Positions 26,496 through 33,763 of a DNA stretch of 64,000 bases are shown in pieces. The notes beneath the pieces were generated by a model that worked only from the letters and a program-made list of their open reading frames with translations, made no database searches and was not told the DNA's origin. Within the stretch, counting starts at the first letter, position 1. Each line of letters starts with the position of its first letter. Source of the stretch: Rathayibacter sp. SW19 (lineage in GTDB: Bacteria > Actinomycetota > Actinomycetes > Actinomycetales > Microbacteriaceae); contig NZ_CP133020.1 in assembly GCF_030866825.1 (NCBI RefSeq), forward strand, positions 4,464,001 to 4,528,000, read 5' to 3'. A program made the translations under genes and the position numbers.

Positions 26496-26516
26496 CTTGA
26501 GCCAAGTCGACTCAAG
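26496..26516 (-). promoter_or_regulatory. HAIR element (HspR operator) upstream of clpB
   Basis: Read on the gene strand the site is CTTGAGT-CGACTTG-GCTCAAG, one mismatch from the HAIR consensus CTTGAGT-N7-ACTCAAG bound by the heat-shock repressor HspR. It lies 55 bp upstream of the clpB start codon, where it would overlap the promoter. Heat-shock derepression of clpB is inferred from the established actinobacterial system. Confidence 0.85.
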
Positions 26517-26858
26517 TTTACAACACGTACGGATATGGTGCCAATGGGCGTATCTGTTGTTTCCACGGTGACTGTCGGGTTGTGACTGGTACTCGTCATC
26601 TTTTAGGTGGCGTGCCCGTCCCCCTGCGTTGAAGGTGCCTCTTGCTGTCAGAGTCGTCATCGCGGCACCGTGACCGGGAAGCGGGTGGCGAGGTTGCCAA
26701 GGAAGGGGCCGAGGCCGGCGGCAACGTCCTAGCTGCGTTCCTCCGGGCAGCAAAGGAACCAAAACCCGGACCAGATGCTGACCTGACGAGTCAGCTTGCC
26801 GCAATGTGTGCTGCCTTGTGACGAGCCCCGATCAGAACGCTCGGCCGCGCAGCATCAG
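26517..26858. other. Non-coding stretch, probable debris
   Basis: Between the HAIR element and the toxin remnant no gene is supported. Readings such as the minus-strand one at 26454-26804 are Arg/Pro-rich, lack an RBS and match nothing I recognise. Part of it (26640-26858) may be what is left of the toxin gene body and its flank, but no further PIN-domain motif is recognisable. Confidence 0.5.
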
Positions 26859-26897
26859 TCAGGTAACCACGACGGCGCTTGCGTCAACGAGGATCAT
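26859..26897 (-). pseudogene. VapC/PIN-domain toxin remnant
   Basis: Downstream of the antitoxin remnant, an ATG at 26897 opens MILVDASAVVVT, which is the first strand of a PIN-domain ribonuclease toxin with its first catalytic Asp, and then hits a TGA at 26861-26859. The start overlaps the antitoxin end by 14 bp, as in normal vapBC pairs. Nothing recognisable of the rest of the toxin survives. Confidence 0.65.
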
Positions 26898-27115
26898 ATT
26901 CCTCGCAGACCTCGTCGGGCAGTGCAACGACGTCGACATCGACATGCGGCGCTTCGGCGCGATTGCGCGCGATCCATTCGTCCATGCGCACGCGCGGGAT
27001 CGCGTTGGATCATGTCCATCACCAGACGGCTCATCGTCGTGTGCTCGGCACGTGCTTTGCGGCGGAGCGCTTCATGCATCTCAGCTGGAAGCCCCTCGAT
27101 CTGCAGATTCGCCAT
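26884..27115 (-). pseudogene. FitA/VapB-type ribbon-helix-helix antitoxin, frameshifted
   Basis: The first frame from the ATG at 27115 reads MANLQIEGLPAEMHEALRRKARAEHTTMSRLVMDMIQRDPA, a ribbon-helix-helix antitoxin N-terminus. After that the meaningful frame changes: the continuation RVRMDEWIARNRAEAP with the acidic end DEVCEEYDPR and a TGA at 26886-26884 lies in another frame, in agreement with a total length of 232 bp, which is not divisible by three. A single indel near 26985-27000 therefore separates the DNA-binding part from the toxin-neutralising tail. With the truncated toxin gene next to it, this is a dead toxin-antitoxin pair. Confidence 0.75.
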
Positions 27116-27132
27116 AGCATGACTTTTGCATG

Positions 27133-28464
27133 CTACTGGGATGCTAGGTTGGCGATGGGCCTGAGGATTCCTGCCAGGTCGTGGGCGAAGCGGACGGCAT
27201 CGTCGGCGCTCATGGTCGCCGTGGTGACACGGATCGCTCGTGCGGCACGGTCGGTGAGGGCAAAGGCGGAGCCGGGCTGCACGCACCAACCGAGCCTGCT
27301 CAGCTCAGTGACAACGCGGGCTTCCGGAACGTCTACCGGGATCCACACGTTCAGACCGTCCGTGTCGGGGTTGACGGAGATGTTGCGCGCGCCCAGTGCT
27401 GCGGTGAGGCCGGAGCTGCGGGTGGTGTACGCAGCGCGAGCCTGGTCCAACAGTGCGAGCACCACGGGGTGGTCGAGCATGGTGGCGACGATGTGTTGCA
27501 GGATGTGGCTGACCCAGGTTGTCGCGGAGCTCAGTCGGCTGCCGAGCCGGGAGCATGTCTCGGGATCGGCGAGCACCAGGGCGACGCGCAGATCCGGTCC
27601 GAGGAACTTGGATACAGAGCGCACGAGCGCCCAGTGCGATGTCGAGGCCGGGGTGATCCGGTTGTATGGTTTGGCGGAGATCGCCGAGAAGTGATCGTCC
27701 TCGATCACCACGACGTTCGGATATCGTTCGAGTACCGCGGCGAGCTCGAGTGCCCGCTGGGGTGTCACGCTCGCCCCCGTCGGGTTGTGCGCTCGTGGCG
27801 TGCAGATCACCGCTCGGGCTCCGGTCGCCAGTGCTGCCTCAAGCGCGTCCGGGCGTATTCCGTGACGGTCGACGGTGATCGGGGCCGACCGGTAGCCATT
27901 TAATCGCAGCGTTCCGATGCTCGACAGGAAGCACGGATCCTCCACGGCGACCAGGTCGCCGCGTGTCAGATACGCGTCGAGCAGGCGTTCCACAGCGTCC
28001 ACGGCCCCGTGGGTGACGATGAGGTCATGCGTCGAGTCGACGACATCCGGGGACATGTGGGTAGCCGCCCAATTTCTCAGTGCCGGTGAGACGGGCACGG
28101 CACCGTAGAGGAGGGGCGTGTAGCCGCGCAAGAAGTCGCTCGTGATCGGCGGCAGCAGCGACGCATCCGGGTTGCCGGCAGCCAAGTTGATCGTGGTGGT
28201 CGGCGACGTTGCACCCTCCCCGCGTACGCGAGGCAGCCCGCGCACGATCGTTCCCGCGCGCCGCCGCGACTCCACGACACCGGCCGCACCCAGCTGCGCA
28301 TACGCGGCGGCGACCGTGTTGCGGTTCAAACCGAGGGCGCTCGCAAGCTCTCTGATCGGAGGCAGCGGCACCCCCGGAGCAAGCAGTCCGCTATCCACTC
28401 GTTCTCGAACGGACAATGCGATTTCCGCCGCAGTGGAGCCGGCGATTCCACCAAGCGACATCAT
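27133..28464 (-). CDS. MocR-family regulator (GntR HTH plus aminotransferase domain)
   Basis: A 443-residue fusion of an N-terminal GntR winged helix (residues 8-76: LPPIRELASALGLNRNTVAAAYAQL) and a fold-type I PLP aminotransferase-like domain. PLP residues are visible: NPTG at 227-230, an Asp in VIEDDHF and Lys286 in SVSKFLGP. MocR proteins sense PLP or amino-acid-derived ligands and usually control a divergent gene, here the ABM-like gene at 28507. The ATG at 28464 lies inside or next to the promoter-like sequence, so the true start could be a little downstream. The domain assignment is firm; the ligand is unknown. Confidence 0.88.
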   Translation of the reverse strand: MMSLGGIAGSTAAEIALSVRERVDSGLLAPGVPLPPIRELASALGLNRNTVAAAYAQLGAAGVVESRRRAGTIVRGLPRVRGEGATSPTTTINLAAGNPDASLLPPITSDFLRGYTPLLYGAVPVSPALRNWAATHMSPDVVDSTHDLIVTHGAVDAVERLLDAYLTRGDLVAVEDPCFLSSIGTLRLNGYRSAPITVDRHGIRPDALEAALATGARAVICTPRAHNPTGASVTPQRALELAAVLERYPNVVVIEDDHFSAISAKPYNRITPASTSHWALVRSVSKFLGPDLRVALVLADPETCSRLGSRLSSATTWVSHILQHIVATMLDHPVVLALLDQARAAYTTRSSGLTAALGARNISVNPDTDGLNVWIPVDVPEARVVTELSRLGWCVQPGSAFALTDRAARAIRVTTATMSADDAVRFAHDLAGILRPIANLASQ

Positions 28465-28465
28465 T

Positions 28466-28500
28466 TTATAATTGTGTCATATGTCCTAGGACAATAGAAT
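28466..28500. promoter_or_regulatory. Back-to-back promoters over a palindrome
   Basis: Plus strand: TTGTGT (28472-28477), 17 bp, TAGAAT (28495-28500), which places the start point at the ATG of the ABM-like gene (28507), so a leaderless message is likely. Minus strand: TTGTCC (28494-28489), 17 bp, TTATAA (28471-28466), leading into the MocR gene. The perfect 12-bp palindrome TGTCCTAGGACA (28482-28493) sits in both spacers and is the natural MocR operator candidate. The two promoters occupy the same 35 bp, so they should exclude one another. Confidence 0.65.
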
Positions 28501-28506
28501 GCGATC

Positions 28507-28872
28507 ATGAGCACGGAACACCCGACGTACACGTCGACATTCATCTTCGCCACGAAGCCCCTCGACGACGACTTTCACCGCCTCAACGACGAGATAGCGG
28601 AACGGGCTCGCATCATTCCGGGATTTCTTGGCGAGGAGGCGTGGGAGAACTCGGAAACCGGGCTGTACTCGGAGGTGTATTACTGGGAAAGCCTCGACGC
28701 CCTCCAAAAGCTCGTCGGGATGGACACGCACCGCCAAGCCAAAAGGCAGCACGAGCGTTGGATCGGACCCTATCGGGTGGTAATCGGCCAAGTGCTCAAC
28801 ACCTATGGGGAACCCGGTCTCGGCCTCGAACATACACCGGCCCAAGCGGCCCAGCTGAAGCGGCTCAGCTGA
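28507..28872 (+). CDS. Antibiotic-biosynthesis-monooxygenase-like (ABM) protein
   Basis: A 121-residue dimeric alpha+beta-barrel type protein: YTSTFIFATKP, then ERARIIPGFLGEEAWEN, a GLYSEVYYWESLDALQKLV strand-helix unit and HRQAKRQHERWIGPYRVVIGQVLNTYG. This resembles ABM-domain proteins, which include cofactor-free monooxygenases, heme oxygenase-like enzymes and many proteins of unknown role. It is divergent from the MocR regulator and shares its promoter region, and is therefore the probable regulated target. Its C-terminus overlaps the convergent VOC remnant. Confidence 0.75.
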   Translation: MSTEHPTYTSTFIFATKPLDDDFHRLNDEIAERARIIPGFLGEEAWENSETGLYSEVYYWESLDALQKLVGMDTHRQAKRQHERWIGPYRVVIGQVLNTYGEPGLGLEHTPAQAAQLKRLS

Positions 28873-29224
28873 AGCGGTGCTGCCCATGACGCCAGCGTCG
28901 GTTCCTGAAAGAGGCCGATGACATTGCCCGCCGGGTCTCGGAAACGCGCGGTCACCTCAGGTGCGTCGGCCCCGACGTCTAGCACGATCTCGCCTCCGTG
29001 CTCGATGACAGCCGCGATCGACGCGTGCATGGCCTCGACCATGATGTAGATCAGTATTCCCGGGTCGCCGGAGGGCGCCCGCCCGGTGACCCACACCCCG
29101 CTGACGCCGCCGACCGTGTCATCGAAGGCGGTTGCTCCGTCATCGGGTCGCCGATTGAGCAAACTATCGGCGGCTGCGCCGGCAGACCGTTGATCCAGCG
29201 CATCCCGACCACCTGCCCCCTCAT
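28803..29224 (-). pseudogene. VOC-family (glyoxalase) protein, frameshifted
   Basis: An ATG at 29224, overlapping the TGA of the TetR-like gene, opens MRGQVVGMRWING, the usual start of small VOC proteins. The coherent VOC sequence then resumes in another frame as NRRPDDGATAFDDTVGGVSGVW, followed by GILIYIMVEAMHASIAAVIEHGGEIVLDV and RFRDPAGNVIGLFQEP. The segment expected between them (the helix with the DxERAxxFY-type motif) is missing or scrambled around 29165-29195. A deletion with frameshift is the best reading. The final 20 or so residues run over the end of the ABM gene and look non-native. Confidence 0.65.
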
Positions 29225-29661
29225 GGGCTCAGAAGCTGCTGCTGCAGCAGGTCTGCGAGCCAATCCTCGTATTCGTCGTCAGACCAGCCGCATCCGTTGG
29301 TCGCATCGAGGTAGAGCATGACGTCGGTGAGCATCCACGCGCGGTCCAGCGCACGCACTTCGGTGAGCCCGGCGCAGAGCGCATCCGCTTGCACGAGGGT
29401 GGCGATGAGGCCGCGCAACCCTTCGCGACAGTAACGATCGGCCCGCGCTCGCAACTCGAGCACGGCAGGGTCGAGCGCCGCGCCGGAGACCGTTGTCCCT
29501 GCGAATCCGTGCACGGCGAACAGCTCGCTCGCGGCTCGCGTAATGCGTTGCCGAGTCAGTCGGGCCCCATCGCTGCGGGCCTGAGAGCGATAGGCCCGGG
29601 GCGCCGCGCCGACGTTCGAAACAGGGTCCTGCACGAGTGCCTCCAATTGATCAGAGTCCAC
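29221..29661 (-). pseudogene. TetR-family regulator with internal deletion in the HTH
   Basis: A 146-residue open frame. Residues about 33-56 (RLTRQRITRAASELFAVHGF and AGTTV) are a TetR helix 1-2 start, but the next text is SGAALDPAVLELRARADRYC, which belongs to the ligand-binding domain. Helix 3 (the recognition helix) and roughly 50 residues are missing compared with normal TetR proteins of about 195 residues. The C-terminus (EVRALDRAWMLTDVMLYLDA, WLADLLQQQL) looks normal. The deletion is in frame, so a protein may be made but it should not bind DNA. It is coupled to the VOC remnant. Confidence 0.7.
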
Positions 29662-29722
29662 TCTGATGAATTGTCAGGCGGTGTGCTGGTCGTGCGGCAC
29701 AGAACAAGAACTGAGGGTCGAA

Positions 29723-29833
29723 ATGGCAGGCCAACGAATTGGATCGACGGTCTCGGCAGTCTTCGGACTGATCTACGTGTTCGTGAACACGGCGGCGCTG
29801 CCGCCAGAGTGGGCATGGGCGCTGCGCGGCTGA
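29723..29833 (+). CDS. 36-residue hydrophobic peptide, possible truncated membrane protein
   Basis: MAGQRIGSTVSAVFGLIYVF begins a 36-residue reading frame with GAGGGTCGAA as RBS and one hydrophobic segment (residues 8-28). It stops at ALRG just before a 15-bp tandem repeat. The sequence looks like the first membrane helix of a larger integral membrane protein whose remainder has been lost. It is divergent from the damaged TetR gene, so it may be the former target. It could also be a functional small membrane protein; nothing decides. Confidence 0.45.
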   Translation: MAGQRIGSTVSAVFGLIYVFVNTAALPPEWAWALRG

Positions 29834-29882
29834 ACAGCGTCTGACCGAACAGCGTCTGACCGAACAGTGTCTGACCGAACAG
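29832..29882. repeat. 15-bp tandem repeat
   Basis: Three copies of GAACAGCGTCTGACC plus a partial fourth, lying exactly at the stop codon of the 36-residue peptide gene and filling the gap to the emfourin-like gene. One copy differs by a single base. Confidence 0.9.
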
Positions 29883-29904
29883 TAACGCTCGTCTAGCCGA
29901 ACCG

Positions 29905-30306
29905 TCAGCTGAGGGGCACTTCGGGCTTCTGGGCGGGGGCTCGCTCTTCCAGCCACCCGATCAGCGGCCCGAGTTTGGCCAGCAGTTCGTTGCCGACGCC
30001 GGATTCGGTGCTGATGGTTCGGTGCCGGCGTCCGCGTGCTGCCGTGATCACGAACGTGAAGGCGTCGGTGATGGGCGTGCCGAGATGGTCAGTGGTGACG
30101 TTGAAGAAGTCGACCTCCTCAAGCAGCTTCCCAAGCTGCGTGATGTCCGTGCCGCTGAGCGTACCGTCGTGCTCGCTGAGCGTGAGTTCCGTGTGGATTC
30201 CCCGAATACCGCCGGTCTTCCTGAACGCGACGAATAGCTCGGCATCCGTAGCCTTCGCGAGTGCCGTGGACAGCTCTTGGTCGGCATCCTGCTCTGATGA
30301 TGACAT
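29905..30306 (-). CDS. Emfourin-like protein (putative metalloprotease inhibitor)
   Basis: A 133-residue protein whose core matches the emfourin pattern: FRKTGGIRGIHTELTLSE, then a helix DITQLGKLLEEVDFFNV, the DAFTFVITAARGRRHRTIST strand pair and a terminal LGPLIGWLEE helix. Emfourins inhibit protealysin-like M4 metalloproteases and are usually co-encoded with the protease, but none is found in this window. The first 22 residues are polar and there is no signal peptide, so it acts in the cytoplasm. It has no clear operon partner. The family assignment comes from pattern recognition only. Confidence 0.65.
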   Translation of the reverse strand: MSSSEQDADQELSTALAKATDAELFVAFRKTGGIRGIHTELTLSEHDGTLSGTDITQLGKLLEEVDFFNVTTDHLGTPITDAFTFVITAARGRRHRTISTESGVGNELLAKLGPLIGWLEERAPAQKPEVPLS

Positions 30307-30450
30307 GGCTAACCCCCCAAAATGAGACTCAGATCCGTGTCTGAGTGTCCCCGATTCTAGCCATCACCTGTGATGTTCGTAAGAGTTCGTCTGAGGCGAT
30401 CGCCTGAACGGAGGATGCTGTGGCGGGCGATTTCGCGCCAGCGGTACGCA

Positions 30451-32058
30451 CTATTCGCGGGACCCGCTGCTCGTTTTGCGTCGAAACCCGATGACGGCGA
30501 GGAGCGCGGCGAGTAGAAGGCATATGGCACCGACCCCGACCGCGAGCTGGTAGCCGTGGAGGAACGAATCTGCGGCTGGGTGCCGGTAGGCCGAACCGAG
30601 CTGCCCGATGACCGCATTGATGCGTGCGCCGGTCACGTTTTGAGACTGTCTGGCTGCCGCGGCGCGGATCGACGCAGGGAACCCGGCGATGTTCGTGTTC
30701 CAAGCGGAGACGGCCGCGTTGACTCCGATCGTGCCGAGCACTGCGAGTCCGACCGAGGTGCCGATCTGACGGGATGCGTTGAGCATCCCTGATGCAGTAC
30801 CAGAAATGCCCGCGGGAACATCGCGCATCGCCACGTGTGCGGTCCCCGGGGTGAGGATTCCGAAGCCGGCGCCGGAAATCGCGTACCCGACGGCGGTGAG
30901 AACGAACGGCGTCGTGGTGCTCGCTGCGCTCAAGGTGAGCATCCCGGCGGCGGCCGCCAGGCATCCGATGGTGACCACGGTGGCGGCGCCGAAGCGGCGG
31001 TCGAACCGGCCGGCGAGCTGGGCCGCGAGCAAGAATGGGACATTCATGAACAGCCACGACAGTCCGGTTCGTAGCACCGACCAGTCTTCGACGTTCTGGT
31101 AGAGCAGGGTCACATAGAACAGCGCTCCGCTGAAGGCCGCGTAGCCGATCAGGTAGATGCCGGACGCGCTGACGAAGCTGCGGGCGTGCAGCAAGGCCGA
31201 CGGGAGCATCGCGTGCGACGTGCGACGCTCCCACAGCGCGAAAACGACGAGAAGCACAGTGCCGCCGACCAGTGGGGCGGCGACCGGCCAGGAGTCCCAT
31301 GGGTGCGAAGCAGACTGGATGAGACCGAACGTGACTGCGATCAAGCCGATCGCGCTGGTCGTCACCCCGAGTACATCCAGGCGCGGCGACTCCGTGTTGC
31401 GCGATTCGCGGACCGCAATCACGGTGATTCCGAGCCCGATGGCGGCAAACGGAACGTTCACCCAGAATACGGATGCCCAGCCGAAGAAGGTCAGCAAGAT
31501 CCCGCCGGCGATCGGCCCGGCACCGAAGCCGGTTCCGCCGATAGCCGCCCACGCGCCGATGGCACCGGCACGGGTTTTGGCGGGGAAAGCCTCGGTGATG
31601 AGCGACAGGGTCAGCGCCAACATGGCCGCCCCACCGACACCCTGGGCGGCGCGGGAGGCAATAAGCGCTGCAGCGCTCGAGGACAGCGCGCAAGCGATTG
31701 ATCCGCAGGCGAAGATCGCCATTCCGATCAGGAACACCTGTTTGCGTCCGAATCGGTCGCCCAGCGCTCCGCACAGCGGGATAAGACCGGCCAGGCTGAG
31801 GGCATAGGCGCTGATCACCCATTCCAGGTCACCCGGGCTCAGGTGCAGACCATGCTGGATCGAGGGCAGCGCGACGTTTACGATCGTGACGTCGAGTTGG
31901 ATGATGAACGTGGAGACGCACATCGCCAGCAACGTCAATTGGCGGTGCGGGAGTTGCGTGAGCGACAGCTGGCCACTGTGGTCAACCGACTCACGGCTCA
32001 CACTATCCTCGGGTGGCCTCCAGGAGTGCTCATGATCGGTTTGCTGCCGTGCGTTCAT
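30451..32058 (-). CDS. MFS multidrug exporter (DHA2, 14-TMS)
   Basis: A 535-residue major facilitator protein of the EmrB/QacA type. Motif A is GALGDRFGRKQVFL, motif C is GTGFGAGPIAGG, and TIVNVALPSI in the first helix is typical of DHA2 proteins. About 14 membrane segments follow a polar N-terminus of 38 residues. The start ATG at 32058 is preceded by GGAGACACG. The gene is divergent from an ECF41-type sigma factor, and a sigma-type motif like the one for the sigma factor itself points at this gene, so it is the probable regulon member. Substrate unknown. Confidence 0.92.
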   Translation of the reverse strand: MNARQQTDHEHSWRPPEDSVSRESVDHSGQLSLTQLPHRQLTLLAMCVSTFIIQLDVTIVNVALPSIQHGLHLSPGDLEWVISAYALSLAGLIPLCGALGDRFGRKQVFLIGMAIFACGSIACALSSSAAALIASRAAQGVGGAAMLALTLSLITEAFPAKTRAGAIGAWAAIGGTGFGAGPIAGGILLTFFGWASVFWVNVPFAAIGLGITVIAVRESRNTESPRLDVLGVTTSAIGLIAVTFGLIQSASHPWDSWPVAAPLVGGTVLLVVFALWERRTSHAMLPSALLHARSFVSASGIYLIGYAAFSGALFYVTLLYQNVEDWSVLRTGLSWLFMNVPFLLAAQLAGRFDRRFGAATVVTIGCLAAAAGMLTLSAASTTTPFVLTAVGYAISGAGFGILTPGTAHVAMRDVPAGISGTASGMLNASRQIGTSVGLAVLGTIGVNAAVSAWNTNIAGFPASIRAAAARQSQNVTGARINAVIGQLGSAYRHPAADSFLHGYQLAVGVGAICLLLAALLAVIGFRRKTSSGSRE

Positions 32059-32068
32059 CGTGTCTCCT

Positions 32069-32131
32069 CGTCACATCACCGCCCTTTGCCGGGTCACTAC
32101 TTATGACCCCTCTTGACGAACGGATGTGACC
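32069..32131. promoter_or_regulatory. Divergent ECF41-like promoters with GGTC -10
   Basis: Plus strand: CGTCACA at 32069-32075, 16 bp, GGTC at 32092-32095, driving the sigma factor gene. Minus strand: GGTCACA at 32131-32125, 16 bp, GGTC at 32108-32105, driving the MFS gene. The shape matches ECF41 promoters (TGTCACA-N16-CGTC) with GGTC in place of CGTC and a changed first base. Identical spacing on both strands makes chance unlikely. Confidence 0.7.
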
Positions 32132-32133
32132 GA

Positions 32134-33018
32134 ATGACCGAGCACGACTGGCTGGCAGAGCAGTTCGAGCAGCACCGGCCGCGCCTGACGGCCGTCTCCT
32201 ACCGGATACTCGGCTCGCGCGTCGAAGCCGAGGACGCCGTCCAAGACACCTGGCTCCGCCTCAACCGTGCAGGAGCCGATGACGTGGAGAACCTGGGCGG
32301 ATGGCTGACCACCGTCGTGTCCCGCGTCTGCCTGAACATGCTGCGTGCACGACGCGCACGCCCAGAGCTACTCGCGGACTTCCACATTCCCGAACCGGTC
32401 ATCAGCCGCGCGGACGCATGCGACCCCGAAGACGAGGCACTGCTGGCCGATTCGGTTAGCCGGGCTCTCCAGATCGTGCTCGACACGCTCGCCCCAGCAG
32501 AGCGGCTCGCGTTCGTCATGCACGATATCTTCGATGTCCCCTTCGAGGGCATTGCGCCGCTGGTCGCACGAACACCCGCGGCAACACGGCAGCTCGCCAG
32601 CAGAGCCAGACGCCGAGTCAAGGGCGCAGATGTTCAGACGCCCGATGTCGATCGGTCTGCGCAACGGAAAGTGGTGGCTGCCTTCTTTACCGCGGCACGG
32701 GCTGGCGACTTCGAGGGGTTGATCGCAGTACTCCATCCCGACGTCGTGCTGCGTTCCGACGGAGGCAACCTGCGCCCGGACGCCTCCCAGGTACTGCGTG
32801 GCATCGCCGCCGTCACCAGCCGGGCGACCATGTTCTCCCGGACCGACGCTGTCGTTCATCCAGCGTTGGTGAACGGTTCCACCGGTGTCGTCGTTACCGT
32901 CGACGGACGGCCCGTCTCAGTCATGTGCTTCCTCGTCATCAACGGCAAAATCCTCGAAATTCAATCCTTGATCGATCCCGAACGCCTGAAGCGACTGGAC
33001 CTTGCAGTCCTCGAGTGA
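32134..33018 (+). CDS. ECF41-type RNA polymerase sigma factor (SigJ-like), with SnoaL-like tail
   Basis: A 294-residue sigma factor. Region sigma2 is at about residues 12-75 (YRILGSRVEAEDAVQDTWLRL and the GWLTTVVSRVCLNMLR segment), sigma4 at about 110-160 (LDTLAPAERLAFVMHDIFDVPFEGIA), and a C-terminal SnoaL-like domain follows (AFFTAARAGDFEGLIAVLHPDVV, SDGGN, INGKILEIQSLIDPERL). The DGGN stretch stands where ECF41 proteins have their DGGGK-type loop. In this group the tail controls activity and replaces an anti-sigma factor. The start ATG at 32134 is preferred over an upstream GTG or ATG within the promoter. It likely autoregulates and drives the divergent exporter. Confidence 0.9.
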   Translation: MTEHDWLAEQFEQHRPRLTAVSYRILGSRVEAEDAVQDTWLRLNRAGADDVENLGGWLTTVVSRVCLNMLRARRARPELLADFHIPEPVISRADACDPEDEALLADSVSRALQIVLDTLAPAERLAFVMHDIFDVPFEGIAPLVARTPAATRQLASRARRRVKGADVQTPDVDRSAQRKVVAAFFTAARAGDFEGLIAVLHPDVVLRSDGGNLRPDASQVLRGIAAVTSRATMFSRTDAVVHPALVNGSTGVVVTVDGRPVSVMCFLVINGKILEIQSLIDPERLKRLDLAVLE

Positions 33019-33051
33019 TCGTGCCTTGGCGAAAGCAATCGCCAAACAGGG

Positions 33052-33663
33052 CTAGCTGAAAGCAGCGAGGAAGGTATCGACGCCGTCGCGAACCGTGACG
33101 TCAAACTCTTCGGGAGCGAGGACACGACTGCCGAATCCGCTGCGGACGAGTGCGTCCTCGGTGACCAAAGCAATGAATTGACGTGCCGCACGCTGGGGGT
33201 CGTTGAGGCGCAGGTATCCGGTTGCTGAGAGCTGAGCGAGTTTTCCGGCAAGGGCATCGATGGCGCGGTTGCGGTTGATATCGCCGTCGATGATGTCTGG
33301 AAACCGCGGTCGCTCTACAAGTTGCAGGCGGATCACGGCGGCGCCTTCATCGTGTGCAATACAGTCCACCAGGTCATTGCCGAGACGCTCGAGCTCGGCC
33401 CGGATGTCACCTGGCTGCAAATTGATGGAGTCGATTGCCTCTATGGTGTGCTCGCCCGAGCGCACGACACCGTAATTGACGGCTTGAGTAAACAGGTTGC
33501 GCTTGTCGCCAAATCGGTTGTAGATAGTCGGCTTCGCCGCGCCAGCGAGCTTGGCGATCTCTTCGACCTTTCCGTCGCCGAACCCGTCACGTCCGAATAC
33601 CTCAAGGGCAGCAGCGAGGATTGCCTCTCCCTTATCTGCGCGAACAACGACTCCTCGAGCCAT
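33052..33663 (-). CDS. TetR-family regulator
   Basis: A 203-residue TetR protein with an HTH at residues 10-58 (AILAAALEVFGRDGFGDGKVEEIAKLAGAAKPTIYNRFGDKRNLF) and a C-terminal domain of the TetR_C type (IALVTEDALVRSGFG). The ATG at 33663 is in the right place before the HTH; an upstream extension would overlap the divergent promoter. It is divergent from an MFS exporter with a TGAACT dyad in between, so it most likely represses that exporter and itself and is released by a toxic ligand. Confidence 0.9.
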   Translation of the reverse strand: MARGVVVRADKGEAILAAALEVFGRDGFGDGKVEEIAKLAGAAKPTIYNRFGDKRNLFTQAVNYGVVRSGEHTIEAIDSINLQPGDIRAELERLGNDLVDCIAHDEGAAVIRLQLVERPRFPDIIDGDINRNRAIDALAGKLAQLSATGYLRLNDPQRAARQFIALVTEDALVRSGFGSRVLAPEEFDVTVRDGVDTFLAAFS

Positions 33664-33711
33664 TCGATCACTATACTCCACGGTTGCGGAAATTGAACTT
33701 TTGAGTAAAGT

Positions 33712-33727
33712 TGAACTTCGGAGTTCA
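33712..33727. promoter_or_regulatory. TGAACT dyad, TetR operator candidate
   Basis: The perfect inverted repeat TGAACT-TCGG-AGTTCA sits between the divergent TetR and MFS genes. Another TTGAACT half-site lies at 33693-33699, in an AT-rich section with two TTGAAC boxes that could serve as -35 elements. The site is 37 bp upstream of the MFS start. Confidence 0.65.
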
Positions 33728-33763
33728 GAATACACTACTTGCCAGTTCTCAGAAGGAGATCCC

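Noticed and set aside
26454..26804. Possible minus-strand gene upstream of clpB
   Set aside because: No RBS, no recognisable motif, overlaps the HAIR element, Arg/Pro-rich composition.
30329..31822. A long minus-strand frame overlapping the MFS gene
   Set aside because: It is an Arg/His-rich out-of-frame reading of the MFS gene at 30451-32058, which has clear transporter motifs.
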